Source: Rhizobium sp. CF080
Lineage (GTDB): Bacteria > Pseudomonadota > Alphaproteobacteria > Rhizobiales > Rhizobiaceae
Direction of reading: 5' to 3'
DNA length: 64,000 nt
Assembly: GCF_000282095.2 (NCBI RefSeq)
Contig: NZ_AKKC02000011.1
Coordinates: 186,001 to 250,000, forward strand
Shown: one piece after another, positions 41,874-51,662 of the stretch
How positions within the stretch are numbered: the first letter of the stretch is position 1
Layout of the letters: the number at the start of each line of letters is the position of its first letter
Made by a program: the position numbers and the translations under genes
The notes under the pieces: model-generated
What the model saw: only the letters and a program-made list of their open reading frames with translations
Databases searched by the model: none
What the model was told of the DNA's origin: nothing

Positions 41874-43598
41874 ATGGCCAAGGTACAATTGGAAGCGATC
41901 GAGAAGGATGTCGCCAACGACACGCATGGTGTGCCGGGCGTCCAGGCGCTGACGCGCGGCATCCAGATCGTCGATGCCGTGGCGGCAGAAGCCCGCGGCC
42001 TGCGCTTCACCGAACTGCTCGATCAGACGCAATTGCCGAAGGGCACGCTGCACCGCCTGCTGCAGGCGTTGGTGGATGAGCGGCTCCTTCATTTCGACAC
42101 CCGCGACCAGGTCTACCGTCTTGCCCCGCGAGTCTTCCAATGGGCCCACAAGGTCTGGGACAATTTCGACCTGCGCGGTGCGGCCGAGCCGGAACTGGCG
42201 CGGCTTCGCGACCTGACAGGCGAGGCGATCCGCCTCGGCGTGCTCGACGGCGACAGCATTCTCTACATCGACCAGAGGGAGGTGCCGCAGCCGCTGCGGC
42301 TCAACAACGGCGTCGGTTCCCGGGCAGCGCCGCATGCGAGCGGGCTCGGCAAGGCGATCCTGGCGCATCTGTCGCTCGAAAAGCGCCGCGCGCTGCTCGA
42401 CGGCATCGAACTCGAGCGCCTGACGCCGAACACGATCGTCAACGCCGAAGAACTCAGCCGTCAGCTCGACCTTACCAAGGCGCGGGGTTACGCCGTCTCG
42501 GTGGACGAGCAGCATATCGGCATTTCCTCGGTCGCCGCACCGGTTCTCAACCATCGCGGCGAGCCGATCGGCGCGATCGGCATCATCGGCCCGTCCTTCC
42601 GCCTGCCGGTCGATCGGCTGCACGCCTTCGGCCGCGACGTCATCGAGGCGGCACGCCGCACATCCGGCAATTTTGGAGAATTCCCCATGTCGCTTGCGGT
42701 CAAGCCGCGCCCCCTCGGCCCGGATCGCGCCGATGTGCGCTGTGTCATCCCGGCAAGCACGTTTCTCGGCGAGGGCCCGCACTGGTCGCCGGAGCACAAG
42801 AAGCTCTATTTCGTCGATATCCTGGCGCCTGCCGTGCATACCGGCGATCCGGTGAAGGGCACCTATACGTCCATGCAGGTGCCGGAACTGATCGGCTTTG
42901 TCATCCCTCGCTCGCGCGGCGGTTTCGTCGCTGCCATGCATGGCGAGATCCGCGGTATCGATCTTGCGACCGGCGACATCACGACGATCTCGCGGCCGGA
43001 ATCCGACCGTCCCGGCAATCGCTTCAACGACGGCAAGTGCGATCGTCGCGGCAGGCTCTGGGCCGGTACGCTGGCGATCGACACGACGCCGGACCAGGGG
43101 CGGCTCTGGAGGATCGATCCGGACGGGCGGTCGCGGGAGATGGATCGCGGTTTCCACGTCTCGAACGGCCTTGGCTGGAGCCCGGACGATCGCACCTTCT
43201 ACTTCACCGATACCAACCGGCAGACGGTCTATGCCTATGATTTCGATATCGAAAGCGGCGAAGTCGCCAACCGCCGGACCTTTATCACCGTGCCGGAAGC
43301 CGAAGGCAAGCCGGACGGCATGACGGTCGATGCCGAAGGTTTCGTCTGGATCGCCCATTGGGACGGCTGGTGCGTCACCCGCTACGATCCTCAAGGGAAA
43401 GTAGAGCGGGTGATCAACCTGCCGATCCCGCGCCCGACGAGCTGCGTTTTCGGCGGTCCCGACATGCAGACCCTGTTCGTGACGTCCGCCCGCATCCGGT
43501 TGTCGGCAGCCCAGCTTTCCGAAGCGCCGCTCTCCGGCAGCGTGTTTTCCATCGATACCGGCATCAAGGGGCAGGCAGCCCAGATGTTCGCGGGCTGA
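41874..43598 (+). CDS. Fusion of IclR-family regulator and SMP-30 sugar lactonase
   Basis: One continuous 574-residue frame. Residues 20-90 are an IclR winged helix (GIQIVDAVAAEARGLRFTEL, LPKGTLHRLLQAL), 95-262 the IclR effector domain (SRAAPHASGLGKAILAHL, YAVSVDEQHIGISSVAAPV), and about 285-565 an SMP-30/gluconolactonase propeller (STFLGEGPHWSPE, RFNDGKCDRRGRLWAGTL, VSNGLGWSPDD, EGKPDGMTVDAEG). Metal-site Glu, Asn and Asp look intact, so the lactonase should work. An in-frame ATG at 42687 (residue 272) sits exactly at the domain border, so a free lactonase may also be made. The lactone could be both substrate and signal. Confidence 0.9.
   Translation: MAKVQLEAIEKDVANDTHGVPGVQALTRGIQIVDAVAAEARGLRFTELLDQTQLPKGTLHRLLQALVDERLLHFDTRDQVYRLAPRVFQWAHKVWDNFDLRGAAEPELARLRDLTGEAIRLGVLDGDSILYIDQREVPQPLRLNNGVGSRAAPHASGLGKAILAHLSLEKRRALLDGIELERLTPNTIVNAEELSRQLDLTKARGYAVSVDEQHIGISSVAAPVLNHRGEPIGAIGIIGPSFRLPVDRLHAFGRDVIEAARRTSGNFGEFPMSLAVKPRPLGPDRADVRCVIPASTFLGEGPHWSPEHKKLYFVDILAPAVHTGDPVKGTYTSMQVPELIGFVIPRSRGGFVAAMHGEIRGIDLATGDITTISRPESDRPGNRFNDGKCDRRGRLWAGTLAIDTTPDQGRLWRIDPDGRSREMDRGFHVSNGLGWSPDDRTFYFTDTNRQTVYAYDFDIESGEVANRRTFITVPEAEGKPDGMTVDAEGFVWIAHWDGWCVTRYDPQGKVERVINLPIPRPTSCVFGGPDMQTLFVTSARIRLSAAQLSEAPLSGSVFSIDTGIKGQAAQMFAG
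42675..42689 (+). promoter_or_regulatory. Internal ribosome binding site and start for the lactonase domain
   Basis: GGAGAA (42675-42680) lies 6 bases before an in-frame ATG (42687-42689) that begins MSLAVKPRP, precisely between the IclR and SMP-30 domains. This is a better Shine-Dalgarno arrangement than many true starts in the window. Confidence 0.5.
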
Positions 43599-43640
43599 GA
43601 TTTTGGAGGAGCTTCCGGGAGGAGCTCTTATGAGGAAGAA

Positions 43641-44731
<1,091 letters not shown>

Positions 44732-44735
<4 letters not shown>

Positions 44736-45538
44736 CCATCCATCCCGAACTCATCGCCAAGGTCCAGGTCGAGACCGCGAAATACCCGAGCCTCAGGGCC
44801 AAGGGCGTGCTGATCACCGGCGGCGGATCGGGCATCGGTGCCTCGCTGGTCGAGCATTTCTGCACTCAAGGCTGCAAGGTCGGTTTCCTCGACCTGAATG
44901 CCAATGTGGCCGACGAGACGGCCGAAACGGTCGGCAGGAAGACCGGCAATACCCCGTTCTATCGTGCGGCGGATCTGCGTGACATCGACGCCCTGAAGGA
45001 AGGGATCGAGGCGCTGCGATCCGAAATCGGCCCCATCCGGGTTCTCGTCAACAATGCCGGCAATGATGACCGCAAGCCGCTCGAAGACGTGACGCCGGAC
45101 TATTGGGACGAGCGTTTCCAGACCAACCTCCGCCACCAGTTCTTCGCAGTCCAGGCCGTCGTGCCGGAAATGGCGGAAGCCGGCGGCGGGTCGGTCATCA
45201 ACATGGGCTCGATCTCCTGGATGCGCGGCGCGGCCGGCCTGATCTTCTACACGACCGCGAAATCCGCCGTCATGGGCATGACCAAGTCGCTCGCCCGCGA
45301 ACTGGGGACACGCAATATCCGCGTCAATTCGATAGCACCCGGCTGGGTGCTCACCGAGCGCCAGGTGGAGCGCGCCAAGCGTGTCTATCAGGGCAAGTTT
45401 TCCGAATATCTCGAGGTCCAGTGCCTCAAGGAGCATCTGCTGCCGCCCGACATCGCCCGCATGGCGCTGTTCCTGGCGGCAGACGATTCCCGCCTCATCA
45501 CGTCGCAGACATTCATCGTCGATGGAGGCGTCGTCTAA
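44732..45538 (+). CDS. SDR-family sugar 1-dehydrogenase
   Basis: A 268-residue NAD(P)-dependent short-chain dehydrogenase. The cofactor loop is TGGGSGIGA (about 29-37), with NNAGNDDR, the serine in GSISW (S162) and the YxxxK pair Y173/K177. NNAGNDDR, GSISW and QCLKEHL closely resemble the D-xylose 1-dehydrogenase group of Caulobacter, so it probably oxidises an aldose to its lactone, which the SMP-30 domain encoded just upstream would open. The sugar may be galactose, arabinose, fucose or xylose. Confidence 0.86.
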
Positions 45539-45568
45539 CGAGGGCAAGGCGGATACGGCGCTCGCCGC

Positions 45569-45599
45569 TTGACCTTTTTCGAGTTGAAACAGAGTTCCA
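45569..45599 (+). promoter_or_regulatory. Second IclR-type site before the binding-protein gene
   Basis: TGAAAC-AGA-GTTCCA (45585-45599) matches the operator at 41785-41799 in arm length and spacing, with one arm mismatch. A TTGACC (45569-45574) lies upstream. The -10 element is not clear. Confidence 0.5.
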
Positions 45600-45623
45600 T
45601 CATCATCGTTTCGGGAGGATCTG

Positions 45624-46895
45624 ATGAATACCTTTACCAGACTGATCGGCACCGCCGCCGTCGCGCTTGCGCTCGGCTCGGGTGCCGCCAAGGCAGCCGA
45701 TCTCAGCTTCATGAGCTTCACCTACGCGGAAGAGGCCAACAAGGCGATCGTCCAGGGAGTCCTGGACAATTTTCAGAAGGCCGAGAAGCTGACGGTCGAG
45801 CCGCTCGGCTTCGCCTGGGGCGACATGCAGAAGAACATCTTTTTGCGCGCCCGGTCGAAGACCCTGCCTGACATCGCCCAGCTTTCCGAACGCTGGCTGC
45901 CGACCTTCGCGAGCCTCGACAATCTCGTCGACCTGAACACGGTCTACGGCAAGGACAAGCTGGAAGCGGCTTTCGCGCCGGATGCGCTCGCCATGGGCAA
46001 TATCAACGGCAAGCAGCTTGCGCTGCCGCTTCTGTCCGGTTCGATCGGCATGGTGGCCAACAAGGAAGTGCTCGCGAAGGCCGGCATCAATGACGCGCCG
46101 AAGACCGTCGACGACTTCAAGAAAGCTCTGGTCGCGGTGCGCGACAAGGTACCCAACTCGGTGCCGTATTCCATGGCGACCAAGAACAACGGCTCGATCC
46201 TGATCGACTTCATGGTCTGGAACTGGGTGCATGGCGGCCGGATCATCGATGATGCCGGCAAGGTCGTCGTCGACAGTCAGAAGAGCCGCGATGCGCTCAC
46301 CTTCATGGTCGGCCTGATGAAGGACCGTCTGGCGGCTCCGGAAATCGATCGCCCGGACTCGCGCCGCCTGCTGGCGCAGGGCGCTTCAGCCTTCTATCTC
46401 GACGCGCCGCAAACCCGCACCTTCCTGCGGGATTTCTCCGGCAAGGGCCAGGCCTTCGACGCCAATGTCCTGCCGATGCCGACGCCGGTGCTGAAGGCTG
46501 GCGACAAGCCTGTTTCCGTCCAGTGGGGACATCTGCTCGTGCAGTTCGCCAATGGCGGCAAGGCCAAGGCGGACGATCCGGCTGACAAGTTCCTGACCTA
46601 TATCATTTCGGACAAGGTGCAGACGGACCTTCCCTTGAAGATGAGCGCACTGCCGGTCACCAAGTCCGCCCGCGCGGCGGTTGCCGATGACGCTTACCTC
46701 AAGAACTGGTCGGCCGCGACGGGGGACGCCCGCCGCAACGAAGTCGGCATCTGGTCGAATGCCGCCGACCTCACCAACATCATCGGCGAGGAAGTGCAGG
46801 GCGCGCTGCTCGGCCAGAAGTCTGCCGACGATGCCATCAAGTCCATGCAGGCACGGCTGACGACCAGCATGGAGAAGGCCAAGAAGTCGGAATAG
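45624..46895 (+). CDS. Periplasmic sugar-binding protein (family 1)
   Basis: A 423-residue CUT1 binding protein with signal peptide MNTFTRLIGTAAVALALGSG...AKA, cleaved before ADLSFMSF. The mature protein has DIAQLSERWLPTFASL and WNWVHGGRIIDDAG as fold landmarks. GGGAGGATCTG precedes the ATG. It is followed by a RIME-like repeat and then two permeases. Its substrate is probably the sugar or lactone oxidised by the enzymes of this cluster. Confidence 0.92.
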   Translation: MNTFTRLIGTAAVALALGSGAAKAADLSFMSFTYAEEANKAIVQGVLDNFQKAEKLTVEPLGFAWGDMQKNIFLRARSKTLPDIAQLSERWLPTFASLDNLVDLNTVYGKDKLEAAFAPDALAMGNINGKQLALPLLSGSIGMVANKEVLAKAGINDAPKTVDDFKKALVAVRDKVPNSVPYSMATKNNGSILIDFMVWNWVHGGRIIDDAGKVVVDSQKSRDALTFMVGLMKDRLAAPEIDRPDSRRLLAQGASAFYLDAPQTRTFLRDFSGKGQAFDANVLPMPTPVLKAGDKPVSVQWGHLLVQFANGGKAKADDPADKFLTYIISDKVQTDLPLKMSALPVTKSARAAVADDAYLKNWSAATGDARRNEVGIWSNAADLTNIIGEEVQGALLGQKSADDAIKSMQARLTTSMEKAKKSE

Positions 46896-46910
46896 TTGGC
46901 CCCAGCCCTT

Positions 46911-47034
46911 CTCCCCCCTTGCGGGGGAGATGTCACCGGAGGTGACAGAGGGGGATGGTGCCGCAGATGCAGCGGGGAGTGTGTTGAACCACCCCCCTCT
47001 GCCCTTACAGGGCATCTCCCCCGCAAGGGGGGAG
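46911..47034. repeat. RIME-like palindromic intergenic repeat
   Basis: Two imperfect 44-bp arms (46911-46954 and 46991-47034) in inverted orientation. Each arm starts or ends with its own small hairpin (CTCCCCCCTTGCGGGGGAG type), and the middles differ (TCACCGGAGGTGA against CCCTTACAGGGC). This is the architecture of the rhizobial intergenic mosaic elements. It lies between binding-protein and permease genes and should fold strongly in the mRNA. Confidence 0.75.
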
Positions 47035-47086
47035 AGGAGCGGGCGGCACCCGCGCGGCATATATATTTAAACAGGAAATAGCCTCC

Positions 47087-48019
47087 ATGGCCGTGATCGA
47101 AAACAACACGCTCGCCTATCCGGTCTCGCCGCATGCGAACCGGGGCGGCCTGAAAGCCGGACAGAACCGTATCGGGCTTCTTCTGCTGCTGCCGGCGGCG
47201 GTCGCCTTTGCCGCCGTCATCCTCTATCCGTTCCTGTCGGCGCTCGGCCTGTCGCTGTTCGAATACACCGTCGAGATGATGGAGCCGCGTTTCATCGGCT
47301 TCGAGAATTTTGTGAAGATCGCCTCCGATCCGGATGTCTGGGCGGCGTTCTGGACGACGGCCATCTATGTGGCGCTGACGACGACCGGAACGCTGGTCGC
47401 GGGCCTCGGCTGGGCGCTGATCATGAACCAGCCGTTTGCCGGCCGCGCCGTGCTGCGCTCCCTGTCGTTACTGCCCTGGGTGCTGCCGTCCACGGTCAGC
47501 GCCTTCATCTGGGGCTGGGTCTTCAATTCCCGCTACGGCGTGCTGAACGCCTTCCTGATGGAACTGGGTCTGATCGACTACCCGCAGGCCTGGCTTTCGA
47601 CGCCCGAGGGCGCCATGCTCGCCGTGGTGTTGACCAAGATCTGGCTCTCCATCCCGCTCTTCATGTCCTTTTTCCTCGCCGGCCTGCAGAACCTCGACAA
47701 GGAGCAGATCGATGCCGCACGCGTGGACGGCGCCGGCAACTGGGCGGTACTGCGCGACCATATCCTGCCGCACCTGCGCCCGGTCCTGATGATCGTCGTG
47801 GTCCTCGGCGTGATCGGCAATCTGCAGCAGTTCGACACGATCTACGCGCTGACCGGCGGTGGGCCGGTGCGGGCGACGACGGTGCTCTCGGTCGAGGTCT
47901 ATCGCCGTGCCTTCGAGCAATGGGATATCGGCTTTGCGTCCGCCGTCGGCGTGCTGTGGGTCGCGGCGCTGCTGCCGCCCGCCTTCCTCTATCTGCGCAT
48001 GCTGGTGAAAGGAAACTGA
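47087..48019 (+). CDS. Sugar ABC transporter permease, MalF type
   Basis: A 310-residue permease with a hydrophilic N-terminus, six membrane segments and the canonical EAA loop EQIDAARVDGAGNWAVLRDH. It follows the RIME-like repeat and precedes the second permease by one base. Part of the cluster transporter with 43641, 45624 and 48021. Confidence 0.93.
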   Translation: MAVIENNTLAYPVSPHANRGGLKAGQNRIGLLLLLPAAVAFAAVILYPFLSALGLSLFEYTVEMMEPRFIGFENFVKIASDPDVWAAFWTTAIYVALTTTGTLVAGLGWALIMNQPFAGRAVLRSLSLLPWVLPSTVSAFIWGWVFNSRYGVLNAFLMELGLIDYPQAWLSTPEGAMLAVVLTKIWLSIPLFMSFFLAGLQNLDKEQIDAARVDGAGNWAVLRDHILPHLRPVLMIVVVLGVIGNLQQFDTIYALTGGGPVRATTVLSVEVYRRAFEQWDIGFASAVGVLWVAALLPPAFLYLRMLVKGN

Positions 48020-48020
48020 C

Positions 48021-48857
48021 ATGTTCGACCTTTCCTCCCGACAGGCCAAGATCGTCTTCTTCGCGGCGCTTGCGGCGATCGGCTTCTTCCTGTTCTTCCC
48101 GCTCTACTGGCTGGTGATCTCGTCGCTGAAGGCGAATGCCGAGCTCTACCGGGTCGTGCCGACACCGTTTCCGACGATGCCGAGCCTTGAGCACTTCATC
48201 CGGGCGCTAACTGCCGGCAAGCTGCCGATGTACCTGATGAACAGCCTGATCACCTCGACCTGCAGCGCCGCACTGGTGACGCTGCTGGCGCTCTATGCCG
48301 GCTTCAGCTTCGCCAAATATCGCTATTTCGGCCGCCAGCCGGTGATGCTGTTCATGCTGTCGGCGCAGATGTTTCCGTTCGGCCTGCTGCTGATCTCTAT
48401 CTATCCGCTGATGAGCGAGCTGAACCTGCTCGACACCCGGCCGGGACTGATCCTCAGCTATATCGTCTTTGCGCTGCCGGTCTCGACCTACATGCTCTAC
48501 AGCTATTTCTCGCAGGTGCCGGACGAGCTGATCGATGCGGCGCGGGCGGATGGGGCAAGCGATCTCAGGATCTTCCACACGATCGTCATCCCGATCTCGA
48601 TCCCGCCGATCGTCACGGTATTCCTCTATTCCTTCATGTGGTCCTGGAATGATCTTCTCTATTCGATGACGCTGATCGTCTCCGACGAGAAGCGCACGAT
48701 CGGGCCGGGCCTGCTTCTCACCTATCTCAACGAGGTCAATTCCGACTGGGGCGGCGCCATGGCGGCATCGCTGATCGCATCCGCGCCCATCGTCGTCGCC
48801 TTCATGTTCCTCCAACGTTATTTCATTCAGGGCGTCACCGCCGGAGCAGTCAAATGA
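48021..48857 (+). CDS. Sugar ABC transporter permease, MalG type
   Basis: A 278-residue permease with six membrane segments, EAA loop DELIDAARADGASDLRIF and the usual C-terminus QGVTAGAVK. The stop overlaps the DHDPS-family gene by 4 bp, linking the transporter directly to catabolic genes. Confidence 0.93.
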   Translation: MFDLSSRQAKIVFFAALAAIGFFLFFPLYWLVISSLKANAELYRVVPTPFPTMPSLEHFIRALTAGKLPMYLMNSLITSTCSAALVTLLALYAGFSFAKYRYFGRQPVMLFMLSAQMFPFGLLLISIYPLMSELNLLDTRPGLILSYIVFALPVSTYMLYSYFSQVPDELIDAARADGASDLRIFHTIVIPISIPPIVTVFLYSFMWSWNDLLYSMTLIVSDEKRTIGPGLLLTYLNEVNSDWGGAMAASLIASAPIVVAFMFLQRYFIQGVTAGAVK

Positions 48858-49765
48858 GCAAGATTTTAGCTGGAGCTTTCCCCGTTCTTCCCACCCCGTT
48901 CCGTGACGACGGTTCGATTGACGAGGCGGATTTCCTGTCGATCATCGACTTCGCGCTGGAGAGTAACGTGGATGGCGTCGTTTATCCGGGCGTTGCCAGC
49001 GAGGTGGACACGCTGAGCCCGCAAGAGCGCAAGCGGCAGGTGGAATTGCTGGCCGAGCGCATCGGCGGGCGCATCCCGATCATCATCGGTGCCAGCGATC
49101 CGGATCCGAAGGCGGCGGCGAAACACGTGGCGCAGGCAGCGGAGATCGGGGCAGGAGCGGCCATGGTGATGGCGCCGCTGTCGCTTGGCAACGACATCGC
49201 TGCGCAGACCGCCTATTTCAGGGAAGTGGCGGCCAATGCCGGCGTGCCGATCATGCTGCAGAACCAGCCCAAGCCGATCGGCGCCGGATTGACGCCGGAG
49301 GAGGTTGCGGCTGTCGCCAATGCCGTGCCGGAGATCCGATACGTCAAGGAAGAGACCGCGCCCTGCGGCCAGCATCTCACCCGTATCAAGGCGGCCGCCA
49401 ACGGCTCTCTCGACGCGATCTTTGGCGGCGCCGGCGGGCGTTATGTCACCGACGAACTCGCCCGCGGTGCCGCCGGAACCATGCCGGCCGCCGAGCTTGC
49501 CGATATCCATGCGCAGATGATCCATGCCTGGCAGAAGGGCGATGTCGCGACCACGCGAAAACTCTACAATATCTCGCTGCCGCTCCTGAATTTCCAGGCG
49601 ATTTTTCGCATGCACATGACCAAGGAAGTGCTACGCCGCCGTGGCGTCATCAAGAACACGTTCGTGCGCGGCAAGGGGCCGAAATTCGACGAGGGTGACG
49701 CCAAGGAGCTGGCGCTGCTTCTGGCGGAGGCCGATCTGCCTTATACCAATCACAAGCCGAACTGA
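48854..49765 (+). CDS. DHDPS-family aldolase/dehydratase lacking the usual tyrosine
   Basis: A 303-residue TIM-barrel protein of the DHDPS/NAL family. The Schiff-base lysine is in IRYVKEET and the N-terminal motif is PVLPTPFRDDGSID. The place of the catalytic tyrosine (usually LYNxP) reads MLQNQPKP, and the GGTGE loop is PGVASEVD, so the mechanism or substrate must differ from classical DHDPS or KdgD. It sits between the transporter and the enolase-family gene at 49776, so a keto-deoxy sugar acid is the likely substrate. Confidence 0.82.
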   Translation: MSKILAGAFPVLPTPFRDDGSIDEADFLSIIDFALESNVDGVVYPGVASEVDTLSPQERKRQVELLAERIGGRIPIIIGASDPDPKAAAKHVAQAAEIGAGAAMVMAPLSLGNDIAAQTAYFREVAANAGVPIMLQNQPKPIGAGLTPEEVAAVANAVPEIRYVKEETAPCGQHLTRIKAAANGSLDAIFGGAGGRYVTDELARGAAGTMPAAELADIHAQMIHAWQKGDVATTRKLYNISLPLLNFQAIFRMHMTKEVLRRRGVIKNTFVRGKGPKFDEGDAKELALLLAEADLPYTNHKPN

Positions 49766-49775
49766 GCCGAGACCC

Positions 49776-50957
49776 ATGCCGAAAAATGTCGTCGATGCGA
49801 TCGTCTCGGTCGAGACCTTCATCATCTCCATTCCGCGCGAGGTGCCCTATCTCGGGCCTTTGAAGGAAGGCGAGGCGATCAACGCGCGCGGTTACCTGAT
49901 CCGCAAGGGCAACCGCACCATCTATCCCTCGACCGACATGACGCTGCTGATCAAGGTCACCGGCGAGAGCGGCAAGGTCGGCTGGGGCGAATGTTATGGG
50001 ATCGTCGCGCCGGAGGCGACCAAGGCGATCATCGACGACGTGCTCGGCCCGGTCATCATCGGCCGCGATCCGGGCGATGCGGCGGTCATCCATGAAGACC
50101 TCTACGACCTGATGCGGGTGCGCGGTTTCTTCGGCGGCTATTATCTCGATGCGCTGGCGGGCGTCGATATCGCCCTCTGGGATCTGACCGGCAAGAACCT
50201 CGGCGTGCCGGTCTCGACACTGCTCGGCGGACGGCGGCATGATACGATCCGCGCCTATGTCTCCGGGCTTCCCAAGGCGACGCTCAAGGAGCGCTGCGAT
50301 CTTGCCACCTATTGGGTCGGCAAGGGCTACAAGGGCATCAAGTTCGCCGCTGTGGTGTCCGAAGAGGATATCGTCAAGGAAATGGCGGCTCTGCGTGAGG
50401 CCGTTGGTCCGGATATCGACCTCATGGTCGATCTGCATTGGAAGTTCGAGGCGGGGGAGGCGATCCGCATCATCCGGCGGCTGGAGCCCTACAATCTCTA
50501 TTTTGCGGAAGCGCCGGTACAGCCGGAAAATCTTGAGGGCCAGGCGCGGGTGGCGGCCGGTATCGGCGTGCCGTTGGCGCTCGGCGAGGAGCTGCGCACC
50601 ACCTATGAATACCGGCCACGTTTCGAAAAACGGGCGATGAGCATCGTCCAGCCGGAAATGGGCCATACGGGCATTACGGAATTCATCCGCATCGGCCAGA
50701 TGGCGCAGGCTTTCCACATGAACATCATGCCGCATGCCTCGATCAGCGTCGGCATCTTCATGGCTGCGAGCCTTCAGGCCGCGTCGGCGCTGCAGAACGT
50801 GCCCTATCACGAATACCAGCATTCGATCTTCGACCGGAACCTCACCTATACGAAGGGTGATATGGCCTCGGGCGAGGGAACCTATGTGGTGCCGACCGGC
50901 GCGGGCCTCGGCGTCGAACCGAAAGAAGAGGTGTTCGAGTTTGCCACCCGGCGGTAA
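49776..50957 (+). CDS. Enolase-superfamily sugar-acid dehydratase
   Basis: A 393-residue member with capping-domain motif GKVGWGECYGIVAPE and barrel residues in GIKFAAVV, MVDLHWKF, YFAEAPVQPE and ALGEELRT, then QPEMGHTG and the late histidine PHASISVG. The single lysine in GIKFA (no second K) differs from the K-x-K proteins in the window. It is last in the operon from 41874, 10 bp after the DHDPS-like gene. The start at 49776 (MPKNVV) is after a weak site; longer frames overlap the previous gene. Confidence 0.83.
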   Translation: MPKNVVDAIVSVETFIISIPREVPYLGPLKEGEAINARGYLIRKGNRTIYPSTDMTLLIKVTGESGKVGWGECYGIVAPEATKAIIDDVLGPVIIGRDPGDAAVIHEDLYDLMRVRGFFGGYYLDALAGVDIALWDLTGKNLGVPVSTLLGGRRHDTIRAYVSGLPKATLKERCDLATYWVGKGYKGIKFAAVVSEEDIVKEMAALREAVGPDIDLMVDLHWKFEAGEAIRIIRRLEPYNLYFAEAPVQPENLEGQARVAAGIGVPLALGEELRTTYEYRPRFEKRAMSIVQPEMGHTGITEFIRIGQMAQAFHMNIMPHASISVGIFMAASLQAASALQNVPYHEYQHSIFDRNLTYTKGDMASGEGTYVVPTGAGLGVEPKEEVFEFATRR

Positions 50958-51081
50958 TGGCGGTTGCCGAGCACCGCAGGTGGGGCGAGATCGTCGGCGA
51001 TCCGGTTGTTGTCGGGCGCGGATTGAATTTCTCCGGTCGGATCGCCATTTTAAGGCAAATCCAAAACCGAAGGAGGAAAGC

Positions 51082-51603
51082 ATGACGACGTCTACCGAAC
51101 GGGCCGTTCTGGCCGGTGGTTGTTTCTGGGGCATGCAGGACCTGATCCGGCGTCTGCCCGGCGTGGTGTCGACCCGCGTCGGTTATAGCGGCGGCGATGT
51201 GCCGAACGCGACCTACCGCAATCACGGTACCCATGCCGAGGCGATCGAGATCATCTTCGATCCGGCCAAGACCAGCTATCGCGATATTCTGGAGTTCTTC
51301 TTCCAGATCCACGATCCGTCGACGAAGAACCGCCAGGGCAACGATATCGGCATGAGCTATCGCTCGGCGATCTACTACGAGGACGACGAGCAGAAGCGCG
51401 TCGCCGAAGACACGATCGCCGATGTCAATGCATCCGGATTGTGGCCGGGCAAGGTCGTGACGGAAGTGGAGCCGGTCGGTGATTTCTGGCAGGCCGAACC
51501 GGAGCACCAGGATTACCTGGAGCGCTATCCGAACGGCTATACCTGCCATTTCCCGCGGCCGAACTGGAAGCTGCCGAAGCGCGCCAACGTCGCTGCTGAA
51601 TAA
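51082..51603 (+). CDS. msrA: Peptide methionine sulfoxide reductase A
   Basis: Reduces methionine-S-sulfoxide in oxidised proteins. The 173-residue product has the catalytic GGCFWG with Cys14, then RVGYSGG, GTHAEAIEI and FFQIHDP, all family invariants; the resolving cysteine may be that in YTCHFPRP. AGGAGGAA is well placed before the ATG. It is a single gene, ended by a strong terminator, and unrelated to the neighbouring sugar genes. Confidence 0.96.
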   Translation: MTTSTERAVLAGGCFWGMQDLIRRLPGVVSTRVGYSGGDVPNATYRNHGTHAEAIEIIFDPAKTSYRDILEFFFQIHDPSTKNRQGNDIGMSYRSAIYYEDDEQKRVAEDTIADVNASGLWPGKVVTEVEPVGDFWQAEPEHQDYLERYPNGYTCHFPRPNWKLPKRANVAAE

Positions 51604-51626
51604 CGGGTCGTGACGGATGAATTGGA

Positions 51627-51660
51627 GGCGCTGCCATCTCAAAATGGCAGCGCCTTTTTT
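51627..51660 (+). terminator. Intrinsic terminator of msrA
   Basis: Perfect 11-bp stem (51627-51637 with 51644-51654), loop CTCAAA, followed by TTTTTT. A textbook rho-independent terminator 24 bp after the msrA stop. Confidence 0.93.
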
Positions 51661-51662
51661 GT

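Noticed and set aside
41874..43598. Suspicion that the IclR/SMP-30 fusion is a frameshift or assembly artefact
   Set aside because: The junction keeps frame with normal codon use and a sensible linker, and no stop is bypassed. Kept as a real fusion, though read-level confirmation would be needed.
49641..49775. Upstream start for the enolase-family gene at 49776
   Set aside because: The extra 45 residues overlap the DHDPS-family gene in another frame and are arginine/serine-rich, with no homology to the family.
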